Source of the DNA: Nectonema munidae
Taxonomy: Eukaryota; Nematomorpha; Nectonematoida; Nectonematidae
DNA length: 64,000 nt
Assembly: GCA_030549495.1 (NCBI GenBank)
Contig: JAUIRK010000884.1
Location: 558,001-622,000, forward strand
Direction of reading: 5' to 3'
This document shows, in pieces, positions 36,580 to 46,791 of this stretch; position 1 is the first letter of the stretch, and the number at the start of each line of letters is the position of its first letter. A program made the position numbers and the translations under genes. The notes beneath the pieces are model-generated. The model worked only from the letters and a program-made list of their open reading frames with translations, searched no databases and was not told where the DNA came from.

Positions 36580-37070
36580 CATTCAAATTTTTTATACCAA
36601 ATTTACGTTTTTGATTTAATTTGTCGACTCATTTTTTGAAATTAGATTTTGAAAATATTTCAAAGTAACAATAAAATTTGCGATTTGCGTCTAAAAATTA
36701 TCTCAAAAATATTTATGAAATCTTAATTAAACATTATTTTATATACTAAATCGCGGATGCTGTTTTCTTTTCCGACCTCAGTTTTCGCATTTAGAGTCAA
36801 AGTGTCCGAAGGTGTTAACCGATATTGCGCTTTACGTCTAAAAGTGTTTCAAAAACATTCATTTACGTATTAAATATAATATTTTTGACTAAATCGAGGA
36901 TGCTTCAAAATTTCTTCAAAAACATCCATTCACGCTTTAAATGAAATATGTTTTATTATAGTAAATCGACCATGCTCGTTCCACTTCTGGTTTCAGTCTT
37001 AGCAATTACGGTGAAAAGTATTACCAAGGCTAATCGAATTAGTCAGTGAAATATCCTGAAAAAAATTTCT
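36580..37070 (+). repeat. Satellite array, unit about 145 bp, second cluster
   Basis: ATACTAAATCGCGGATGCTG and CTCAGTTTTCGCATTTAGA-like blocks at about 36588, 36740, 36885 and 36953 match the 27.5-28.7 kb satellite in the same orientation. Confidence 0.7.
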
Positions 37071-37289
37071 TGACTAAAATAATAAAAAATTGTTTTTATC
37101 TCAAAATGACCCAACCTTTTTTTTTCTTAGACAACTCTTTCCATAAACATCGATACGTTTTAAAAATTTTACTCATGAAAATTTTACATGTCAATTCAAA
37201 GGGTATTTTATTAAAAAATTATAAAAATGGTCAAATATAAGTAATGAACAAAATAAAGTACTAAAAACATTATTAGCCAGATAAAATAT

Positions 37290-37465
37290 TTAGTAAAGCT
37301 CTTTTTCTAGTCTTTTTTTGGCAAATTCTAAAACTATTTGATCTTTACCGATATTTATCCTTCTATGTATGCTTAATAATGTTAAGGCCGAACATCTTCC
37401 CTGTCCCATCCAGGATCTTAGTTTTGCTTTCACAAGGCCTAGGCTTCTTTCACATTCTCAAGATG
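37290..37465 (-). pseudogene. hAT transposase C-terminal fragment (ZMYM1-like type)
   Basis: The minus strand reads KLRSWMGQGRCSALTLLSIH, then INIGKDQIVLEF, matching the LRS-x-MGQ-x-RLN-x-LALL-x-IHR dimerisation segment of hAT transposases. Only this tail remains. Confidence 0.6.
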
Positions 37466-37491
37466 AGACTGGAATGAGTTAACTGAAGACG

Positions 37492-37790
37492 GTGACGATG
37501 CTCAGATCTTGGTATATGCGTGGTACCAGAGAAAGAGTGACATTGATTGAAGAAAACTTTCTGTTCTGCAAATCACTGGAGACAACAACAACGTGTGAAG
37601 ATCTTTTCAAGTTGGTTGATACTTTCATCAAAGAAAAATGGGATCAGTGCTACAGTGTGTGCTCGGATGGAGCAAGCGCAATGTTAAGTGCGCGTCAGGA
37701 TTTCACTGCCAGAGTAAAACAAGTCAACCCCACAGTGATAGTGACTTGTTGCTTGCTTCACCGAGAAAACCTCGCTTCTCGATAAATGTC
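37492..37790 (+). pseudogene. hAT transposase core fragment (ZBED-like type)
   Basis: The plus strand reads FLFCKSLETTTTCEDLFKLV, then CSDGASAMLSARQDF and CCLLHRENLASR. These are the FCK-x-LETTT, C-(T/S)-DGA-x-AM and C-x-x-HRE-x-LAS blocks of ZBED5-like hAT transposases. It is unrelated to, and abuts, the oppositely oriented hAT tail at 37290-37465. Confidence 0.75.
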
Positions 37791-37899
37791 ACTTAAGCTT
37801 AACACTGTTATAGAAGATGTTATTCAAATAGTATAAAACTATTTTTTCAGCCTCTCGACTTTCAAAGATGAAAAATCAAAACTTAAAAGTAAAAACTAA

Positions 37900-38010
37900 T
37901 GAAACTAAAATGCTTAATTTGGTATAAAAAATATATTTTATCTAAAATTAGAGAGAGTATTTTGGAGATATTTTTTAGACGTAAACCAGAAATTTGATTG
38001 ACACTGCTGT
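37900..38010 (-). repeat. Satellite-related unit, inverted orientation
   Basis: TTTAGACGTAAACCAGAAAT, TTGATTGACAC and GGTATAAAAAATATATTTTA are the reverse complements of blocks in the 27.5 kb satellite. Confidence 0.55.
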
Positions 38011-39659
38011 AACATAATATGTTGATTGTATCTTAATTGTTTTTATTATATTTTATGCAAATAAATGTCAAATCTATTTTATTTATCATGCTAATTTACT
38101 CCATCACAATGCTGTACTTTTATCCTATCTAAGCCACACTTCTTTTTTAAAGAAAACAATTTATTGAGGAAAGGAAGAAAGAAGTGATGATATGTAAGGA
38201 AATCTGCACCTATTTATACTGTCGATAACTTATCTTGTAAAATAGGTATGCAAATGAGGAGCATTTCGCATAAAACGGTCTTCCACTGAAAGAATAAGAA
38301 GCATTGTAGAGAAAGTGACTTTTAACATTGTTGTTGAGGGAATGTGAAAGAATGCGTGTTTTGCATAAGACCATAACAAAAACCTCGCTTGAACCCCCTA
38401 AATAATTGATGCTGTCATTTAGTTTTCATGAAAATCAATCAAACTATGTTAAATATATAAACGTGAAAATATATTATAAATTACACATTTTTTGGGTTGA
38501 TATTGTCATAATTTATTTAATAAACCAACTTTTGATTATTAATTCATCCAAAATATTTTACCTGTCAGTAAATTAGCTTTCACGAGTGACTTAATGGCAA
38601 ACGCTTTTTTTCATTATATTAAAATAAACTTTTCCATACACAGCAAGTCGAACATGCTCGTCTTGATTCTGAAAATACTTTTGTCACTTTCAAATTTAAA
38701 TTGCGGTTACTGTTTAACTTTTTTTAATTTGTGGTCAGATATTTTTTCATTATTTTCGTCCTATTTAACAAATCCACCTTTTTCTATTTCATCATGACAT
38801 TATTTTTGTCAATATATACACATGTAATGAATACTACATTTCAATGTCTTTAAAATGGTTATATATTTACTTAGATCAAGATTACATTGACTTTTATATA
38901 TTTTTCTTTCTTGATATAATAATGATTTTATCCATCTCATAAATAGGAATGGGACCACATTTCGAATCAAAGGGACCTGAGATCATGTTAGATAAAAGCC
39001 CATAAAATTAAAGTTTTTAATTGTCACAAAAAATTCAAAAATAGCCTATAGATGGATTATTATTTATATTATAATATATTTAATGATAAATAATAAATTC
39101 AGCAATTAAATTTCTATGAAAATTGTTGTAAAATGACATGGTGAAAAAGATTACTGGCTGCTAATCTGACTAAACCGAGCACTTTTGGCCGTCCTTGGTT
39201 TGATTCTTGTTCTCTATTTTATCCTTCCCTTAGTAAGAGGGCGCTTTGAACCTTAAATCTCAATCGGGCCTCCATTGTTTTGCTTGCAAATGCACTCTCA
39301 GCTTCTAGTCTACTTCTTTTTCCTATACTTTATATTCGTATCTAATTTTACTCTTAATTCTAAACTGATCCTACCTTGGTAGCTCTACTTTCATCGAAAT
39401 TCATTTTGTGCAATCTTTGTTCAAAAAACCTTTTCGGAGATTTATTTAGCTCAGAATTTAAACGATTTTTAACTTTTCTATTGAAGAGAATCCATTTGTT
39501 GATCCTGTCTTTATTTATCAATATCATGTGTTGTATTTCAGTGGTTAAGAAACATCGTAATAATAAAATTAAGAAAAAAATATACTTTATAAAATATGTA
39601 TATGAGATCATTTTCAGGCGTGCATCACTATTTCTACTTTGACACATTTTTCACAATAA
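38011..39659. other. AT-rich spacer, no gene recognised
   Basis: No transposase or exon was recognised. A tRNA-like patch at about 39150-39220 (GGCTGCTAATCTGACTAAAC and TTGGTTTGATTCTTG) may be a decayed SINE, but no second copy was found. Confidence 0.4.
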
Positions 39660-39940
39660 TGGTAAGAACTTAGTCAAAAAATGGTCTCAGCATGGTCAAT
39701 TTAGTTTAAAAAATATTCTACTTAAAATATGAATAAATGCTTTTAAAGAACATTTTCAGGCGAAACTAACACATTTGATTGACCTTTTCGCATTCTAATT
39801 ACGAAAACTGAGTCTAAAAATGAAATCAGCATGCAGATCTAGCATAAAAAATATATTTTATTGACAATTCTAGGAAATAATTTTTCCCGTCAATCACAAA
39901 TATGATTGACATTTTCGCACTCGAATTGCAAAAAATGATT
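39660..39940 (-). repeat. Satellite array, inverted cluster
   Basis: Two to three units on the minus strand match the 27.5 kb satellite (GAAATCAGCATGCAGATCTA and TTGATTGACCTTTTCGCA are reverse complements of its blocks). The right end, AATTGCAAAAAATGA, stops abruptly at the junction with the retroelement. Confidence 0.7.
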
Positions 39941-39949
39941 GGATAAAGC

Positions 39950-41341
39950 TTGGATTATGATGCTCTGGTAGCTCGTATCTCCAAACTGGAGGTCCACCGT
40001 GGTGAAAATAAAGATCCTAGTATTTTCCCAGAACCTGTAGGAGAGTCGCAGAAACAGGTTCTAGGTTATGCTGATTTTGATCATAACAAGCCCGAACTTC
40101 TCTCTCGCTTTTCTCCTCACGAACTAGCCTCCAAGAGAATTGATGCTTTTATTCAAAACACCTCATCTATTTCCCGCAACGCCAAAGATGATCTTTTAAT
40201 TAAACTTTTTGGCCTTCTAGAACGAAATATATTCAGCCTTCCGCTTGAAGACGTTAGTGAGGTGAACAACGCTGCTATCCTAGCATGCGCAGCAACTCAA
40301 GGCGGTTGGGAAGCCGCAAAGAAACAGCTCGGTTCATCGTCACTCTCGCATCTCTGTTCAACCCCCCCCCCCCCCGATATCCCACACCTTTCTTTCGACA
40401 AGGGGACAGAGGTAAGACCCAGCAAACGCGAAAAACGAAGAAAGCGTAGGCTGGCCGGCTTTACCAGGATCTTAAAGGACATCTCCTCTCTCCTTAATCA
40501 AGATCCTGGAATCGCCAGTCCACCCCTGTCCCCCTTCGCCAGTTCCTCATCTTCTGATGATTCTTCTGATGAAACATCCACCAGCAGTGACGAAATCCCT
40601 CCTGCTAACGAGCCACCTCCAAGATCTTCTACTCCTTTGGCTGTGACTGACGACGAAGAAGTCTTTCACGATGTGTTGGATACCTGGCCTCCTCCTGAAC
40701 AAGTGGAAAATGCTATGACAGATGTCCTCATTAGAGAAGAGCTCTACCGTACAGATTTAGTAGAATGGCCTACCATCGAGGACATTAACGATCTCCTTGG
40801 TAAGAGCACCGATGTCCTCCCGATACCTGAAGGACAAGAAGAAGACATAATCGTCGCCGATCTTCACGACGTCCTCGGACAAGTATTTGGCGACGATTAC
40901 GAATCTACAATGCAACAAGAGTTCCTCACACCTGAAGACATCATAGCAGAAATTGAAAAAGACCCACTTGTCTCAAGCATCGGGAGAAAAATGGTAACAA
41001 CACTAAAATACCTAGACCAAAAGGAACTTTTTGATCGCAAGACTTGGAGGAAGATTTTCAATCAAATCTTATCTTCGCCCGCCGCGGATGACCAGAATTC
41101 AAATAACCAGGATTCTGGGGAACGTGACGGTGAAGCTCCTCCAGAAGAACCACAAGACGAAGACGCTCCAAATGAGCCTAATGGAACAAACAACGACGAA
41201 GAAACTCCCACTTCACCTCAAGAAGAAGAGTGGGAACCAGACATCAGCCCAATAGGTTGTGACTTGCACAAAGTTGGCCAAAAGTTCAACAATATGACTA
41301 AAAACCTTCCCAAAGTCGAGTGCAATATCAATTTATTGTGA
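39950..41341 (+). CDS. First frame of the retroelement: acidic, low-complexity, gag-position protein
   Basis: An open frame of 464 codons including the stop, in the position where retroelements encode gag. The first third is of mixed composition (SRFSPHELASKRIDAFIQNT). Then come a proline run coded by 14 consecutive C bases, a basic patch (SKREKRRKRRLAG), a Ser/Asp stretch (ASSSSSDDSSDETSTSSDE) and a long acidic C-terminal half ending in a GCDLHKVGQKFNNM segment. I see no zinc knuckle and no protease motif. The frame enters from the element's left border without an obvious starting Met, so its true N-terminus is not present here. No homologue is recognised; a structural or accessory role is inference from position only. 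Confidence 0.6.
   Translation: MDYDALVARISKLEVHRGENKDPSIFPEPVGESQKQVLGYADFDHNKPELLSRFSPHELASKRIDAFIQNTSSISRNAKDDLLIKLFGLLERNIFSLPLEDVSEVNNAAILACAATQGGWEAAKKQLGSSSLSHLCSTPPPPDIPHLSFDKGTEVRPSKREKRRKRRLAGFTRILKDISSLLNQDPGIASPPLSPFASSSSSDDSSDETSTSSDEIPPANEPPPRSSTPLAVTDDEEVFHDVLDTWPPPEQVENAMTDVLIREELYRTDLVEWPTIEDINDLLGKSTDVLPIPEGQEEDIIVADLHDVLGQVFGDDYESTMQQEFLTPEDIIAEIEKDPLVSSIGRKMVTTLKYLDQKELFDRKTWRKIFNQILSSPAADDQNSNNQDSGERDGEAPPEEPQDEDAPNEPNGTNNDEETPTSPQEEEWEPDISPIGCDLHKVGQKFNNMTKNLPKVECNINLL
40371..40593 (+). repeat. Left arm of perfect 223-bp inverted repeat
   Basis: This stretch of the first frame, from CCCCCGATATCCC to CAGCAGTGACGA, is the exact reverse complement of 42651-42873. It begins within the 14-C run. 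Confidence 0.95.
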
Positions 41342-41390
41342 ATATCAAACCTTTGAAAGCACAAGCTCAGTCTGGTCATGTCCTAGCAAC

Positions 41391-42746
41391 ATGAAGAGTA
41401 AAAAGGCTATCAAAATCCTAAAAGAAGGAGTTAAACCAATTATACAAGATAGTCACGCCTTTGGCTACTACTCCAACAGGTATAAACCTCCAGAATACCA
41501 AGTGGAATTTATCCTCAAGACGATCATACCTATTCTGGAAGGCGACGGCATAATCGAAAAATGTCTCCATCCTCGTATAATCTCACCAGTGTTTGTAATT
41601 GAAAAAGCAAACCGTGAAACCAGATTCATACAAAACTTTTCGTTTACTAAGGAACTCTTCAAAAAAGAAGAGTGTCGCCTTACCTCTCCTCTTCAACTAG
41701 CTCACTTGGATTCAAAATGGAAATACATGACCAAGTATGATCTGAAATCAGCTTTCTACGGAATAAACATTCATCCGCGATATAGAAATCTCTTTTGCTT
41801 TGAGATTAATGAAACGACGTATCAATTCAACCGCCTACCCATGGGAGCCTCGTTCTCCCCCGGTATCCTTCAATACGTCCTTAAAAAGATGATTGCGTGT
41901 TTTAAAGAAGGATGTCAATTCGACTGTGAAATATTAATTTACATCGATGACATACTTGTCTTAACTGAAGATTATCAAACAGCTACTTGGGCAAATCAAC
42001 AATTTACCTCCTTCTGCATCAAACACAATATTTCAATAAATCAACAGAAAAGCAGTTTTATCCCAAACACGCAGCTCAAATATCTGGGAGTGATTATCAA
42101 TCTCCATAAACGCACCCTGACTCTAGAGGAAAAAACCAAAGACCAACTCAAGGCAGCGTTGCTCCTCATCCCAAGTCTCACATGGAGCCAAAGTATGGAA
42201 GAAGAAAAATTAAGAAAAAAACTGCTAGGTTTCATCCAGTACTATTGCGGAACCATTCGCAATAAGCTGAGGAAATTCTCTCCCCTCTTTAACATTACAA
42301 ACGGAAAGATTCCCAAAAGCTGTTGGTGCCAAGCCTGGAGCATGATCAATCAAGCAATCAACATTGAGGCAATTGCTAAAATGGATCAATACATCTTCTG
42401 CGACGCCACTCCCTTCCAGATTGGAATTAAAGATCCGAACAGGGAGTGGATCATCTACAGCCGAACTGAAAGAGATATTGGAGAAATGGAGAGTCTTGCG
42501 ATTATGATAGCTAGCTGGGCCACTCATGGACACGCAACAATCTATTCCGACTCTCTCATCAGCATCGGCTCCATCAAAAACAACGGATCCAGAAACGAAA
42601 AAATTCACGCCTGGATCCAAATGATGGAAGATCGATGGCCCAAGCTCTGCTCGTCACTGCTGGTGGATGTTTCATCAGAAGAATCATCAGAAGATGAGGA
42701 ACTGGCGAAGGGGGACAGGGGTGGACTGGCGATTCCAGGATCTTGA
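41391..42746 (+). CDS. Second frame of the retroelement: reverse transcriptase and RNase H
   Basis: The frame starts MKSKKAIKILKEG and encodes 451 residues. Reverse-transcriptase blocks are visible in order: PRIISPVFVIEKANRETRF (residues about 62-80), KYDLKSAFYGINIHPRYRN (about 114-132), LPMGASFSPGILQ (about 149) and YIDDILVL (about 185), then a LKYLGVIIN block. RNase H follows with YIFCDATPFQIGI (about 343), the Glu of GEMES (about 370) and YSDSLISIGS (about 389). The last roughly 32 residues are translated from the inverted arm and are not native. The short DAFY- and DATP-type motifs resemble both DIRS-like and hepadnavirus-like polymerases; Ty3/Gypsy is less likely given the missing protease and integrase. 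Confidence 0.8.
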   Translation: MKSKKAIKILKEGVKPIIQDSHAFGYYSNRYKPPEYQVEFILKTIIPILEGDGIIEKCLHPRIISPVFVIEKANRETRFIQNFSFTKELFKKEECRLTSPLQLAHLDSKWKYMTKYDLKSAFYGINIHPRYRNLFCFEINETTYQFNRLPMGASFSPGILQYVLKKMIACFKEGCQFDCEILIYIDDILVLTEDYQTATWANQQFTSFCIKHNISINQQKSSFIPNTQLKYLGVIINLHKRTLTLEEKTKDQLKAALLLIPSLTWSQSMEEEKLRKKLLGFIQYYCGTIRNKLRKFSPLFNITNGKIPKSCWCQAWSMINQAINIEAIAKMDQYIFCDATPFQIGIKDPNREWIIYSRTERDIGEMESLAIMIASWATHGHATIYSDSLISIGSIKNNGSRNEKIHAWIQMMEDRWPKLCSSLLVDVSSEESSEDEELAKGDRGGLAIPGS

Positions 42747-42873
42747 TTAAGGAGAGAGGAGATGTCCTTTAAGATCCTGGTAAAGCCGGCCAGCCTACGC
42801 TTTCTTCGTTTTTCGCGTTTGCTGGGTCTTACCTCTGTCCCCTTGTCGAAAGAAAGGTGTGGGATATCGGGGG
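42651..42873 (-). repeat. Right arm of perfect 223-bp inverted repeat
   Basis: TCGTCACTGCTGGTGGATG through GATATCGGGGG is the exact reverse complement of 40371-40593. It forms the right end of the retroelement copy; flanking DNA resumes at 42874. Confidence 0.95.
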
Positions 42874-42897
42874 CGCTTCTGCTATGATTGGGAAGTA

Positions 42898-43760
42898 CAG
42901 TAGAACCTTGATCATAGGGACATCTTTTGTGACCAACAATCTATCCGTGTAACCAAGGTTGTCCCTATTATCAAGGTAGTCTAAATTAAACTAGTAAGAA
43001 TGATAACTCGCGAGTTATATGATTAATGATTATATTAACTACATATTCTTCATATTATTAGCTTTTTAGTCAAGAAAAATATGATGATATATGTTACTTT
43101 AAAATGGAATTTAAAATGGAATCGAAACTTTCCACTACTCGTCAAATTGTTTGAGCTTTACAAAGAAAATTAAAAGCATCTTCAATGTCTTTTTCAAGAC
43201 AAAAAGATTGAAGCTCGGAAACAAGTTTTCTAGCACTGGTAATATTTTTGATAGAAGGTTTAGGTGATTCAGGATCACTAGCTTGAAGGTATAATCTAAG
43301 ATTACTACTTCCAAAATCGTGACCTTTTTGCAATCTTTTTTTTCATCGATTACCAAAAGTTTCACAGATTTGGACCTCGCTATCAACCAAGGTGAATTCT
43401 TCCACAGACATAGGATCAGAAAAGTTTGGCTTTCTTGCAGTTTCAGCAATAAGATTTTTAAGCAATACATCATCGTTAGCTACTGAATCATAATCGTGTG
43501 CATTTTCATTTTTATTTTCATAAGAAATTGAAGTAAATGCACTATTTATGAAGCATTTAGTGATAATAGATGCTTTAATCTGATAAATCGCCTGATCAAT
43601 CCACACAATTGCTTGAAAGGGAATATAGTTGTTCTCAATTGAGGAAAGAACTGTGCGTAACTGAAGTTTATTGAAATATCTAGCAATAATTCCTTTACCA
43701 AGAGCTTGTAAAAGAGATGTAATATTAGGCGTCAGAAAAAAGGTTTATTTTGCAAAACTT
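42898..43760 (-). mobile_element. pogo/Tigger-type transposon, 3' part
   Basis: The end CAGTAGAACCTTGATCATAG, preceded by TA (42896-42897), fits a pogo/Tigger terminal repeat with TA target. On the minus strand about 43740-43550 reads FFLTPNITSLLQALGKGIIA, then IYQIKASIITKCFINSAF. These are the (L/F)PPN-x-TS-x-(L/I)QP-x-DQG-x-I and TI-x-(K/N)CF-x-x-AGF signatures of the CENP-B-like DDE transposase. The C-terminal tail (about 43500-43150) includes DPMSVEEFTLVD and IEDAFNFLCKAQ. The catalytic DQG region is altered and frameshifts are present. The other end is not recognised. Confidence 0.75.
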
Positions 43761-44096
43761 TGTTGCTTGGTACAATAGAATGATTTTGCAAGTATGGTAA
43801 AATACAAACTTTTACATGATAATAAATAAAGTATGATTTGTTCGGCAAAAATCTATAAAATGGGGAAAAACATATTTAAAGCAGCAGATCTAATTGAAAT
43901 TAAGATAAAGAGTTTTAGAGGAAAGAGTTGTATAATCATCTTAAAGGTGAAAACCGAAACGTTACTAATGTAAGTTATGTAACACCGCTTCAGACTAAAA
44001 AAACAGTTCTACTGAGTAGTACAGAATCAGTTTTAGTTAAAAGAATAATTAATTGAAGGGAAAAAAAATTGCCCCTCCCCCTTGTATATAATCCTG

Positions 44097-45075
44097 CATT
44101 GGTTCCCAACCTTTTTCCAGTGGCGACCCCATTTAAGCCTTACCAGACTTTCTGCGACCCCACCGAAAGATTCATTGATTAAGGCATACATAAGAATGCT
44201 ACATAACTGCAGTGACTTGTTTTATTTAGCAAGAACGAAAATATACATTTATATACAATATAATTGGCTCAAAATATATAATTCATTTGCATAATTGAAT
44301 GTTACTGATGCGAGTAATACAAGCTTTATTTTGATAATAGACAATAATGTTCTTAATGTGATGGTTTCTACTGATTTTCTATCACCAACTTCTCAATGGG
44401 TGGTGTTTTGTGATAGAGCACTACGTAGGTCATCTTCAGCATGGAGTTTACTTCTTAGCTTCGATTTTATAAGTAGTAAAGATGAAAAGGTACTACACAT
44501 ATATGTCGAAGGAAAAGGCATGAGAATTCTCAGTATACTTTCAGCCAAATTTGGATATGGAAGTAATTACTTGATCCAAAATTGATTCACTATTAAGGAT
44601 TCAAAGTCAGTGTTTGCACAGTCAGATGTGATAAGATCAATGAATTTCTCTTGATAGCTTTCAGAAACATCTTCAATAATGCTTTTCTAAATAAGCTATA
44701 GGATAACTGAGGCTTTTCTGGAAAATAAAGTCTCCAAGTGTTGGATCAGCTGGAAAATAAAGGATTTTATGTGGGAAACGTAAAAATTTCTCTTTTTATC
44801 CTTGACAGCCAAAGATTCATTCATTTGGAAGGCATTTAGTTTTTCTGCAAAATCAAGTATGTTGGAATTTTCTCCCTAAAGTGAAAGAGAGAATTCAGAA
44901 TTGTCAAGAAATCTATCATGCTACAGTTTTTACCAAATTATTTATGTCACCATGGAAATTTGAGAGTTTTGTTCTTCCTTGCTGAGATAGGAATTCTCTC
45001 ACCTCAGCATTCAACTCAAAAATTCCTGCAATACTTTTTCTTTTGACAGACAACCTACCTCAGTGTGCAATAGAA
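44097..45075 (-). mobile_element. hAT (ZBED-like) transposon, 3' part
   Basis: The end TTGGTTCCCAACCTTTTTCC followed by GTGGCGACCCC is a typical hAT terminal repeat of the CAGTGGTTCCCAACCTTTTT kind. On the minus strand, decayed transposase runs from about 45060 (FELNAEVREFLSQQGRTKLS, FHGDINNLVKTV) to about 44330 (LPYPNLAESILRI-like, then KSKLRSKLHAEDDLRSALSQ). This is the LP-F-x-x-TY-LCE ... K-x-R-x-RL-x-x-EDDLR dimerisation end. Multiple stops are present. The 5' end of the element was not found. Confidence 0.75.
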
Positions 45076-45452
45076 GAACTTCAGGCATATGGCTTAAGAT
45101 TTGTAATTAGCAGTGAAATGATCATTAACATTCAAGGAATATCTTGAACGTAATTAATAGAAAATGCAAACATCAGACAACCTCCTATTACACACAAAAA
45201 AACTATGCACCTAAGTACAAAACCAAAAGAAAATGAGTCCTTGAAATACTAACTATTAAAGCACAAGGGATCAATCAAATGTACAATAACTTAAATATTA
45301 CAACGCGCCATATTTACAACCTTCCAAATACAAATTCAGTGTTGGCTCTAGCAGAATGACACACAGACATGCCAGATGCAAACTCTTAGCCGAGACAGGC
45401 TTATCTATATCCCAAGCACTATGGATACAGGCATAAATGGCCAAGAACCCTA

Positions 45453-45521
45453 GATCCCCACAAGTTAATCCTAGGAATCCCCACAAGTTAATCCTAGGAA
45501 TCCCCACAAGTTAATCCTAGG
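45453..45521. repeat. Three perfect-phase copies of a 23-bp unit
   Basis: The unit ATCCCCACAAGTTAATCCTA plus GGA is repeated three times with almost no change, suggesting a recent expansion. Confidence 0.9.
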
Positions 45522-45599
45522 ATTAAAAAGGTGTTGAGAAAGACTATGTACAACTCTACTGTACAGATCAAGGCATTAAAAAAGGGAAATAGTTCGGTT

Positions 45600-46020
45600 A
45601 GCGGAAGCCTACTGAACCCTCTTAATCCATGGCAAAGCCTAGACGCATTTGTAGAGAATAGGGATGTGCGCGCACTTGAAGGAGTCGTGGCGTGAAGATT
45701 GCGACGAGGATGGCGCATGAAAAAGAGGAGAGAGAGGGAGGGCGCTGGCTGCTATTGTTATTCTGCTTAAGTACGTTTCATCTATCTGAGTTGTGGATGA
45801 CATTGAAAATGTGTAGAACGCTTTCGTTGGCATCACGTGTGCAAGGGAAAGAGAGCAGTGCGATGGAAGAGAAGACATAGGAAGGAGTTGGTGACTGACT
45901 GCCGATGCTTCTCGCCACATACGTAGAGAATACTTGATCTGGCTTCCTTCATTCCTTCGTTTTAGCCGAGCCATTGCTGCAAACACTAAAAATGCTCTCA
46001 TTTCTCGCCGTTTGCAGCCA
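45600..46020. other. GC-richer island, possible promoter or exon region
   Basis: Composition rises well above the surrounding AT-rich DNA and the stretch is not recognised as a transposon. Open frames of about 60 codons (plus, 45692-45880) and 120 codons (minus, 46001-45639) occur but show no domain. It could be a 5' region of the gene whose exon-like segment lies at 46792, or an unrelated island. Confidence 0.3.
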
Positions 46021-46791
46021 ACCTAATCAAAGATAGTAATTATCCTTCACACTTAGTAGACAGCAGAAGTGCCTATTTTGAGAGCAAATTTATTCACAGC
46101 AAATATAAGCAAAATGAGAAGAAAGAAATGCAAATATTAAAAATGAGAACTCACTACTACTGCTATTGATCCGTTTCTTGGCGTGCGTGTTTCAATATCA
46201 CGCTTTTATCGCAAAGCTGACTTCTTTTTCAAAAGTATGATGAAATTTCAAGATGCATCTGCCCTTTCCACTTCATTTCAACAAGTTTCTTTTGTGAATG
46301 CAACAACTCAAAGTTTTATTAAGTAGTAATTTTTTCCATTTTTAACTTATAAATAAAACATTTCTTTCTTGTCATCTTGTGATTCTACAAATGTAATGTT
46401 TATTGGGGGTGTGGACTGTAGATTTACCATTGAGAGTCCAAGGTATTTTATTTGAACGTTTATTGGTTTCTTTTATTAGAAACAAGTATATTTCGTATAC
46501 CACAACACATCAATATTCACACATCGGATCAAAGGAAAAACCAAGATGTCTTATTATCGCACAATTTGGAATAAAAGAATAATTTTTGAAATTTGAGCCA
46601 TCATAAGATTTAGATAAGTATTAGACAACAAGCTTAACTTTACATAAAGAGGTAAGAGAGTGAACTTCAAGTTGGAAAGTATTTTTGTCCTGCTAAACAA
46701 AAAGCAATGAAATACATTTTTCATAAAATTCGTCCACAATTTCGCTTATTCCGTTTATTGATAGGCTGCCACATTCTCTGCCCTTTTGCAG

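Larger units (their letters stand above)
39941..42873 (+). mobile_element. Unassigned two-frame virus-like retroelement copy (RT-RNase H; DIRS-like or pararetrovirus-like)
   Basis: The element is sharply richer in GC than its surroundings and starts inside a satellite unit. It has an acidic first frame (39950-41341), a 49-base gap and a second frame (41391-42746) with reverse transcriptase and RNase H. No protease, integrase, tyrosine recombinase, methylase or direct LTR is seen between the satellite on the left and the pogo element on the right. The right end (42651-42873) is a perfect inverted copy of 40371-40593. The left end appears cut at the satellite border, so this is an incomplete copy, yet both frames are long and uninterrupted and the inverted arms are identical, pointing to a young age. 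It is treated as a fossil of a retroelement of LTR or pararetroviral kin; the family is not settled. Confidence 0.8.

Noticed and set aside
39941-42873. Integrated hepadnavirus
   Set aside because: The RNase H and RT motifs are suggestive, but there is no recognisable terminal protein, surface or core gene, and DIRS-like origin is at least as likely. Left unassigned.
45639-46001. 120-codon minus-strand frame in a GC-richer island
   Set aside because: Low-complexity Ser/Leu composition, no domain and no clear splice context. Only the island is reported.
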